A stretch of 13,209 bases of DNA. Source: Amoebophrya sp. AT5.2 (Eukaryota > Sar > Dinophyceae > Syndiniales > Amoebophryaceae). The notes below the pieces were generated by a model. The model was given only the letters and a program-made list of their open reading frames with translations, did not search any database and was not told the origin of the DNA. The stretch is taken from NCBI GenBank assembly GCA_005223375.1, contig RXOD01005619.1, positions 1 through 13,209 on the forward strand, written 5' to 3'. The position numbers and the translations under genes are program-made. This document shows, in pieces, positions 8,452 through 13,209 of this stretch. How positions within the stretch are numbered: position 1 is the first letter of the stretch; the number at the start of each line of letters is the position of its first letter.

Positions 8452-8894
8452 GCTCCTTGTATTATGGCCAACACTTGTTCAAAGTCGCGCTGAAGGGCCT
8501 GAGGGGTAAGTAACAGCGAACATTGCAAGAGTATTAAAACCAATCGAGGTTAAGGCGAGATGGTAACTTGAAATATAAGTCGTAGGCTAGGCACCTGTTC
8601 TCGTTCGACTTCTTGAAGTCGGCGCTCCAGTCTTTCACGCTCGTCTCGAACACGTAGGATTTGAACGGGTGGCGCTCGTAGTCGTTCTGCGAGCCTCGGA
8701 AACTCTTCCCGCACTGGTGGTGGGGGAACAGCGTGTGCTACTCCTGCGAAGGCAGGGCGCAATGGTAGCTGGAGGTAGGCTAGGTTGAAGTCGTGTGCGA
8801 ACATACCTTCACATCGAATACAGCAAGTGGCATCACCGAAAGTGACTATCGAACAAGAAGTAATAGAAAAGGTAACGCAGTTGACACAGCACAT
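8322..8894 (-). CDS. Coiled-coil protein with Cys-rich N-terminus (three exons)
   Basis: The exons are 8894-8807, 8743-8595 and 8498-8322, giving about 137 residues. The N-terminus is Cys-rich (CCVNC...C...CCIRC), which might bind zinc but does not match a full RING. A Pro-rich stretch (HAVPPPPVREE) follows, then a long charged heptad-like helix (RDERERLERRLQEVEREQ continuing across the second intron into LQRDFEQVLAIIQ), then an Arg-rich tail ending at TGA 8322. The joining of two coiled-coil halves in matching phase is good support for the second intron. The last 130 nt overlap the next gene (ATG 8451) in a different frame. The role is unknown; oligomerisation as a Gag-type structural protein is a guess. 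Confidence 0.52.
8499..8594 (-). other. Probable intron 2 of the coiled-coil gene
   Basis: The donor is CAG|GTGCCT at 8594 and the acceptor TTACCCCTCAG at 8499, giving 96 nt in phase 0, with a CTTAC motif just before the acceptor. The intron has an in-frame stop, so it must be removed for the two coiled-coil parts to join. Confidence 0.6.
8744..8806 (-). other. Probable intron 1 of the coiled-coil gene
   Basis: The donor GAAG|GTATGT at 8806 is close to consensus and the acceptor is CCTTCGCAG at 8744, giving 63 nt. The length is a multiple of three and no stop lies inside, so retention would also keep the frame open. Confidence 0.5.
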
Positions 8895-8918
8895 CACTTA
8901 TAAAAGATACCAGTGAAG

Positions 8919-9188
8919 TCAGTTTTGGATCCGCTCGCCGGCGTGAACTCGCACGTCGGTAGCGAAGAACTGGGATGCGGGCTGTCTTGGGATCCCGAGA
9001 AATGGCGGCGCCGGCGGTGCCGCCGCTCCTTTCCGCAGGGGCTTCGCGCCCGTGAAGATGTGATGTGCCAATTGTGCTTGACTCTTGCTGACGTGTGGGC
9101 CACGGTGCCTCACGTTGGTCTCGACGCCATAATGTTTACCGGTGACACAGACACTCCAAGAGCATTTAGTAACTGGTGTCGTACTCAT
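8919..9188 (-). CDS. Small uncharacterised protein, about 89 residues
   Basis: The frame starts at ATG 9188 (MSTTPVTKCSWSVCVTGKHY), 23 nt after the previous stop, and ends at TGA 8919, 24 nt before the next ATG. It has a C-x3-C near the start, a basic middle (NVRHRGPHVSKSQAQ) and an Ala/Pro-rich stretch (GAAAPPAPPFLGIPRQP). No family is recognised. A competing frame over 9103-8894 is Arg/Ser-rich and also open, so the choice of frame is uncertain. Confidence 0.35.
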   Translation of the reverse strand: MSTTPVTKCSWSVCVTGKHYGVETNVRHRGPHVSKSQAQLAHHIFTGAKPLRKGAAAPPAPPFLGIPRQPASQFFATDVRVHAGERIQN

Positions 9189-9211
9189 AGTGTTATGGCT
9201 CGTGCGCGAGA

Positions 9212-9472
9212 TCACGCGCCTGCGCGCATGCACCAGAATTCCTTCTTGACTTCATGAACGATGTCTGCTTTGATAGCTGCAGGGTACTTATTTAAATCTC
9301 TGCCCCACATCGCCCTGCCGAGGTTGCATAATCTAAACGGTACCAATGCAGTTTGTATGCCGTTCTTGGTTTCATACTCGATCTGGACTCTGCTCCAGTA
9401 GCGCATGTTCGCGGGCATGCCGTCAATCCATAATTCCCCCTTGAGATCAGTATGATGCCCGAGCTGCGACAT
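9212..9472 (-). CDS. Small uncharacterised protein, 86 residues
   Basis: ATG 9472 lies 20 nt after a CACGCTCCCAG acceptor-like site, which may be a cis- or trans-splice site. The product has mixed, well-balanced composition (ELWIDGMPANMRYWSRVQIE; RLCNLGRAMWGRDLNKYP; IVHEVKKEFW), unlike a chance frame. No signal peptide, membrane segment or known motif is visible. It ends at TGA 9212 just before the next small gene. It could be a single-exon gene or the last exon of a longer one starting further right. Confidence 0.5.
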   Translation of the reverse strand: MSQLGHHTDLKGELWIDGMPANMRYWSRVQIEYETKNGIQTALVPFRLCNLGRAMWGRDLNKYPAAIKADIVHEVKKEFWCMRAGA

Positions 9473-9819
9473 GGTTTACGATGACTGGGAGCGTGTGATT
9501 AACTAAGAAGCTAAACGTAGGTGGCTACGATCGAGGAAAAAAAGAACCACTAAAACGGAAAACCCGGAAAGTTGAGAGTGAGAGATGGTTCGTGAGATGT
9601 GGCGTGAACATCAGTGATGCAGAGACGTGCGCGTCCCATGGGCAGAGCGAATAGCGCTGTGTCAGAAAGGCGCTAGTAAGTTTGCTCTTTGATTCTTGTG
9701 ACTGGTCGAACGAAGAATGACCCCTTGCCAAGTCGAAAATACACGTTTTGCTCTCGCTGGTTGCAGCTCTCTTTCGTTGCGCAGCTCTTTTTCGTGCGAT
9801 TCATGAGGTTGGTGATCGT
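9473..9819. other. Gap with splice-like signals but no firm gene
   Basis: No uninterrupted frame is convincing here. On the minus strand a CTTAC motif and GACACAG acceptor-like site end at 9657, followed by a short open stretch with ATG, and another acceptor-like CTCCCAG lies near 9492. A frame continuing from the coiled-coil gene above stays amino-acid-like but carries TGA and TAG stops. The region may be 3' UTR plus leader, or small exons. Confidence 0.4.
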
Positions 9820-10728
9820 TCACGGTCCCAATTCCGACATGGTGTATCGTGCTGGCGCACCCACTTCGTCATCAGCGCACATGTCCTCAACGTAGTCCGC
9901 CGCGATCCTGCTTACCTGGGAATGACGAAAGAGTGTAGGAGAGGGCGAGGCCTATAGGTGCGGCAAAAGTAGAATTGTTGCAAAAGAAGTAGGGAAAGAA
10001 TGGATGATGCGTGAAATTCAGTACTGGAGGGTAGACTGCAGCTGCGCTACCTTGCGGGTCAGCTTCTGCATCTCCTCTTCCATGGCGTGCATGCGTGTCA
10101 CCAGACTGTGCATGTCATGACGCAGGGTGCGGGCGTTACCCTGCATGGTGTCCTGCAGGCCGTCCAGGGTCTTGAACTTGGCAGACAGCGAGTGCACGAT
10201 CCCGGCGGTGGGCCAGAGACGCTTTTCAATCTCGAACAGACGCTCCTCGACAGGGTTCGCCATGGGCGCCGAGCCCGCGTTCGACTGCGGCGTGAGATCG
10301 GGTGTGTCAATCGCGGGCCAAGTGTCAACCAGACGGATGGCTTCATCGAGGCTCGTGAGCTGCACGCCGCCTTGCTTTCCGCCTTCTCCTCCGACGACAT
10401 CCTGGGCCGTGACGAGGACCTGGCGCGTGAAAGAAAGTGAGGTAGCGGGTAAGTGTGTCGTAACCGTACACAGAAAAGATGACTTATGCATGAGTAGAGA
10501 AGCTACCTTGATCATGTGCCCTTCCACGTTCTCGTCGCGCCCGGCGGACGCCTCAACGAGCGCTTTGCTGATGTACTTTTTGCAGTAGCGCAGCTTGTCC
10601 AACATGCTGTTGCCGCACTTCGACTGCGCGCCCTCAGGCTCGGAGGCCGACAGGTCGGCCGAGCCGCGGCGGGAGGTGGTAGGCTGCTCACGCTCAGCCA
10701 GGCGCTCAGTTTGATTACAGCAGCTCAC
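9820..10728 (-). CDS. Coiled-coil protein with two introns
   Basis: No named family is recognised. The coding-like frame begins in a Ser/Glu-rich region (SADLSASEPEGAQ), with the first ATG near 10603 at MLDKLRYCKKYISKAL; the upstream part has only GTG starts and stays open to a TGA at 10810. After the intron at 10420-10506 come a Gly-rich loop, a region with LTSLDEAIRLVDTWPAID, and a C-terminal coiled coil (MHSLVTRMHAMEEEMQKLTRK). Without a second splice it ends at TGA 10018. With the likely intron 9916-10050 (phase 0) it gains an acidic end (ADYVEDMCADDEVG) and stops at TGA 9820. It sits directly below the macro-domain gene in the same frame. The role is unknown, perhaps oligomeric or scaffolding. 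Confidence 0.62.
9916..10050 (-). other. Probable intron 2 of the coiled-coil gene
   Basis: The donor AAG|GTAGCG at 10050 resembles the donor of intron 1. The acceptor is CGTCATTCCCAG at 9916 (135 nt), or CACCTATAG at 9952 (99 nt). The interval is strongly pyrimidine-rich. Both acceptors keep phase 0 into an open frame ending at 9820. Confidence 0.5.
10420..10506 (-). other. Intron 1 of the coiled-coil gene
   Basis: The donor is CAAG|GTAGCT at 10506 and the acceptor TTTCTTTCACGCGCCAG at 10420, giving 87 nt in phase 0. It is AT-richer and more pyrimidine-rich than its flanks, with a CTTACC motif inside. Its length is a multiple of three with no stop, so it appears as open frame in the genomic sequence. 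Confidence 0.75.
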
Positions 10729-10809
10729 GATCGTGGCTTTAGGTAAACGAGTATCGGTTGAACTCCGCTCTAGACCAACAGAAGGCTCCCTGTCGATAAG
10801 TATGAGATA

Positions 10810-11439
10810 TCAAATATCCCACCAGGGTTTGCTGTCCGAGGGTACTCGGCTCGACAGGTAGTAAATGCGAACGCGCACAGGCACGCCCAGCTGGTCGTCG
10901 CACTGCAGCGCGAAGATGCTGATGAGTTCCTGATATTTGGACCACAGACCTTTGGCCAACCCGCAGCCAATTCGATACGGAAAAGCCACTCGGACTAGAC
11001 CGTCGCTTTTGAACTGCGGTAGTACTAGATACACATCACGGATCCACTGGAGCAGGGATTTAAGTGCTTGCAGGAACCATTCTTCGCGTTCTTTCGCGGT
11101 GTCAGTGTCGGGCCCTGGTTCTTTGTGCTCACTAGGTGGGCCAGGTCGCCGCTGCGCGCATAAGTTGGCTATGTAAGGTTCTTTACACTTAGGCGCGTCT
11201 TTCTTCTGCAGGTGATCTTTATACCTAGGCGGTGCAATGATGATGGTCTTACCGGGCGTGCGACGGTCGTTCCAAGTGGGATCAGTGTAAGTATTGGCGT
11301 AAGGATAAGCCTGGAAGATGTCCTTCGCTATTCCCTTTGCGGCTCCCCGCGTGGTGCAGTTGGTCTGGTGCACTATAATATCAGCCCCGGACTTGATTAT
11401 GTCTCCGGTGACGTACTCAGTGTTTCCGTCATCATTCAT
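10810..11439 (-). CDS. Macro-domain protein (ADP-ribose-binding or ADP-ribose phosphatase type)
   Basis: Macro domains bind ADP-ribose and may remove it, or a phosphate, from derivatives. ATG 11439 starts 8 residues before the fold. The first strand and loop are YVTGDII (9-15) and IIVHQTNCTTRGAAKGIAKDI (21-41) with the conserved Asn27. YPYANTY follows at 45-51. The ligand loop near the end is VAFPYRIGCGLAKGLW (151-166), close to the PxxIGCGLAGGDW signature of POA1-like or Appr-1''-p-processing macro domains. GGD is replaced by KGL, so catalysis may be lost or altered while binding could remain. A charged insert lies at about 97-120. The gene ends at TGA 10810 and the same frame runs on into the coiled-coil gene. 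A pyrimidine-rich CATCACAG site lies about 50 nt upstream. Function in a retroelement setting is unknown. Confidence 0.85.
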   Translation of the reverse strand: MNDDGNTEYVTGDIIKSGADIIVHQTNCTTRGAAKGIAKDIFQAYPYANTYTDPTWNDRRTPGKTIIIAPPRYKDHLQKKDAPKCKEPYIANLCAQRRPGPPSEHKEPGPDTDTAKEREEWFLQALKSLLQWIRDVYLVLPQFKSDGLVRVAFPYRIGCGLAKGLWSKYQELISIFALQCDDQLGVPVRVRIYYLSSRVPSDSKPWWDI

Positions 11440-11505
11440 CGTAGTGGCGATATGCAGAAGAAAGCGTCGAGCCCGATCATGAGCTGTGATGGCCGAAGAA
11501 AGCAG

Positions 11506-11736
11506 CTACAGCATAAACAGTTGATCATGGAAAGGCCACTTGCGATATTGCGCCATAGAGGTGAGTTCCAGGTTGGTGACCGCATCGGCGGAATGTAGCA
11601 ACGCCGCATGCAGAAGCGGGTCGAGAGTGGAGAGGGTGGAGCTTCGCTCGCCGGAACTCTCTGATCTGAGCTTCTCCAAACAGTACTCGAAGTGGGCGAT
11701 GGAGTGCAACGACGCTCGAGGTGTAAGCGGCAGCAT
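11506..11736 (-). CDS. Short ORF, likely continuation of the acidic gene
   Basis: This 76-residue frame (ATG 11736) looks protein-like (RASLHSIAHFEYCLEKLRSE; TNLELTSMAQYRKW) and ends at TAG 11506. It overlaps the end of the acidic gene in the +1 frame. It could be the next exon through a donor CAGGAG|GTTAGT near 11748 and an acceptor about 88 nt later in matching phase, or a frame-shifted part of the same protein. After TAG the frame stays open into the macro-domain gene. No family is recognised. Confidence 0.35.
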   Translation of the reverse strand: MLPLTPRASLHSIAHFEYCLEKLRSESSGERSSTLSTLDPLLHAALLHSADAVTNLELTSMAQYRKWPFHDQLFML

Positions 11737-11743
11737 GGTCGAA

Positions 11744-12091
11744 CTAACCTCCTGCGATCTGATTGAGGAGAGTGCTGCGAGCCTGTTCTTGGAACTCGAG
11801 CTGGTTCTCCAGCGGGTAGTTCTCTAAAATCGATCCGTAATGATTGACGAGCGCGGCAGGAACACGGACACGCGCTCTCACGTGGGTGACTTTTTCGCGC
11901 AGTGCAATCGGTAAGCGAAAGACGAGGTCCACAACAGGCCAATCCTCGCCAGGAATACGGTACGCCCCTGGCACGATGCGCATCAAGTGAGCTGGACTTG
12001 GATCGAAGTCGTCTTCGTCATCGTCGATTACTAGGTCATGAGGACCGCTGTCAGAGTCATCGAGCGAGGGGCTGGCGCCTTCTTCTGCCAT
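11744..12091 (-). CDS. Acidic uncharacterised protein (or first exon), about 115 residues
   Basis: ATG 12091 follows a strong TTTTTGTTTTTTAG acceptor-like site by only four bases, so a 5' intron or trans-splicing just before the start is likely. The N-terminus is very acidic (DLVIDDDEDDFDPS), then comes an ordered region (RIVPGAYRIPGEDWPVVDL; REKVTHVRARVRVPAALVNH) and a Gln/Glu-rich helix. The frame stops at TAG inside GAG|GTTAGT, a good 5' splice site, so the true protein may continue by splicing. No known domain is recognised. It heads the colinear series of minus-strand genes. Confidence 0.5.
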   Translation of the reverse strand: MAEEGASPSLDDSDSGPHDLVIDDDEDDFDPSPAHLMRIVPGAYRIPGEDWPVVDLVFRLPIALREKVTHVRARVRVPAALVNHYGSILENYPLENQLEFQEQARSTLLNQIAGG

Positions 12092-12233
12092 CTCACTAAA
12101 AAACAAAAACTGTTCGGACGGACCAATCGCATCGTGTCCAGAGTAAGCGCGATCGACTTCAAAAGTAATCGAGCGATCGGGGTGCGACGCTCGTTCGTAG
12201 TGAAGTGTAGCTCACGAAAGAAGTGGGCGACGT

Positions 12234-12930
12234 TCAACTCATCACTCGTGTGCGCGCGTGCGAAACACGATAAGGCGGAGCAAGCACTGCCACATGAGCG
12301 AGCTTCTGAGGATAAATGGCGCAGAGAAAACATGGTGAGCGGAACACACATCACGACCACATGTGAAACGGGGGTGAGGCTTCCGGGTGCCCCCACCGGT
12401 GTAAGTGCAAGCGCCGAGAGCGCAGGCGCGGTAAGTTGAGAGTAGTAGTTACGGTTAAATCTTCGAGCGTGACATGCACGCGCTCTGCTACACAGAGGTA
12501 GCGGCCCTGCCGTGGGCGCGACTTGCCCTCCTCGGGAAGTCGTGTAGCAGAAGGAAGGAGTAGAGCAATGCGATGCTCTGGACGCCTCTCCTCGAGGCCG
12601 TCACTGGGCGAGTTTAGGCGACAGCAACACTTGGTCGCTAGTGCACTTACTCGCAAGTGAAGAAAGACAAAGTGCAGTGAGAAGCAAGAAAAGGCGTGCA
12701 CACCAGGTGACACGCTAGAGAGAGGTTGCCGGACACAAATGGTCGCGGCGACCAGCTGCCTGTCGGACACCACAAGGTCCGAGCAGGCGAGGGCTCACCC
12801 GGGGGTGATTTATCATACAAGTCAGAAGGCACAGGATGAAAGAAAGACATGTGAACTGTCCCGATCCATGCCCGCAACCAAAGCGTCCGACACAGCGTAT
12901 CGGGGCCAAGGAGGGGGTGGTCCGGAGTCC
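12234..12930 (-). CDS. Possible multi-exon gene, weak
   Basis: Several exon-like pieces lie in order on the minus strand. One follows a TCTCGCTTCGGCAG acceptor (exon from 12930; DHPLLGPDTLCRTLWLRAW). Another runs about 12649 or 12637 to 12453 (GRYLCVAERVHVTLEDL), preceded by a pyrimidine-rich GCGAG/CTAG end and followed by donor GTAACT at 12452. A third follows TTATCCTCAG (from 12305) and stops at TGA 12234. The phases of the last two exons agree. No start codon or domain is recognised and each piece could be chance, so this is only a lead. Confidence 0.25.
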
Positions 12931-13209
12931 CTGCCGAAGCGAGAAGAAAGCGAACGACGTGAGCAGCGCGAGACACAGAAAGAGTGTCAAGGCTACTAGA
13001 CGTGAACGCAAACTACTCAACCAGGAAAGAGACAGTAACACACTTCAAACCAACATCCACCATCAGTACTGTCAAAAGAAAAAATCAAATGACAACACCT
13101 CAGGTAGTGCAACTGACTAGCCCTTTGGTCACAAGTATATAGTCCATGAGACGCACGACGAGTGTCTGATCAGCTTTGTGTCTTTGAGGCTTCTAGATTT
13201 ATCCCTAAA
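12931..13209. other. Right end of window, no gene seen
   Basis: This part lacks a convincing reading frame. On the minus strand it is rich in CT tracts ending in an acceptor-like CTTCGGCAG at 12931, and could be intron or upstream sequence of the weak gene to its left. A TATATA-like stretch lies near 13136-13141. Confidence 0.4.

Noticed and set aside
8894..9103. Arg/Ser-rich minus-strand frame competing with the small gene at 8919-9188
   Set aside because: It has no ATG near a sensible start unless TGA codons are read through; kept only as an alternative.
11737..11756. AGGAGG ahead of ATG 11736, like a bacterial ribosome binding site
   Set aside because: The window has eukaryotic introns; the motif is part of a coding end and splice donor.
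13203..13209. CCCTAAA at the right edge, like a telomere repeat
   Set aside because: There is a single unit, and its strand orientation is wrong for a right-hand chromosome end.

Overview
The window looks like nuclear DNA of a unicellular eukaryote. Genes are cut by short introns (63-135 nt) with GT...AG ends, pyrimidine-rich 3' ends and branch-like CTTAC/CTCAC motifs, and I see no bacterial-style operon signals, tRNA, rRNA or CRISPR. Base composition is moderate, with GC-rich exons and AT-richer gaps. I cannot name the organism; an alveolate or similar protist is only a guess. Every gene I can support reads on the minus strand, so transcription runs from right to left.

Left part (16-3786): the enzymatic end of a tyrosine-recombinase (YR) retrotransposon. 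An intact 775-residue reverse transcriptase plus RNase H (3786-1459) is followed 77 nt later by a two-exon tyrosine recombinase (1381-16). The order RT-RH then YR, with no methyltransferase visible, recalls the Ngaro/VIPER side of the DIRS order. Any terminal repeat beyond the recombinase lies outside the window.

Middle part (4501-8894): a Gag-like block. It holds a spliced coiled-coil protein (8894-8322), a helical protein overlapping it in another frame (8451-6821), and a long basic to Gly/Trp-rich protein with an RS-like tract and a CCCH-like finger (6820-4501). An AT-rich gap (3787-4500) separates the block from RT.

Right part (8919-13209): small colinear genes. They are two short ORFs, a coiled-coil protein with introns, a macro-domain (ADP-ribose-binding) protein, an acidic protein, and weak exon signals near the right end. 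Whether these belong to the same element or to the host cannot be decided here.

The most unusual feature is that several adjacent coding blocks lie in one frame and are separated only by a single stop codon. TAA at 6821, TGA at 5458, TGA at 10810 and TAG at 11506 represent all three stops. Several one-base frame shifts also occur, three of them at A or T runs. The candidate explanations are a decayed element, homopolymer errors in the assembly, programmed recoding or readthrough, or a nuclear code with reassigned stops. The RT frame has no internal stop, which argues against frequent stop-codon reassignment.
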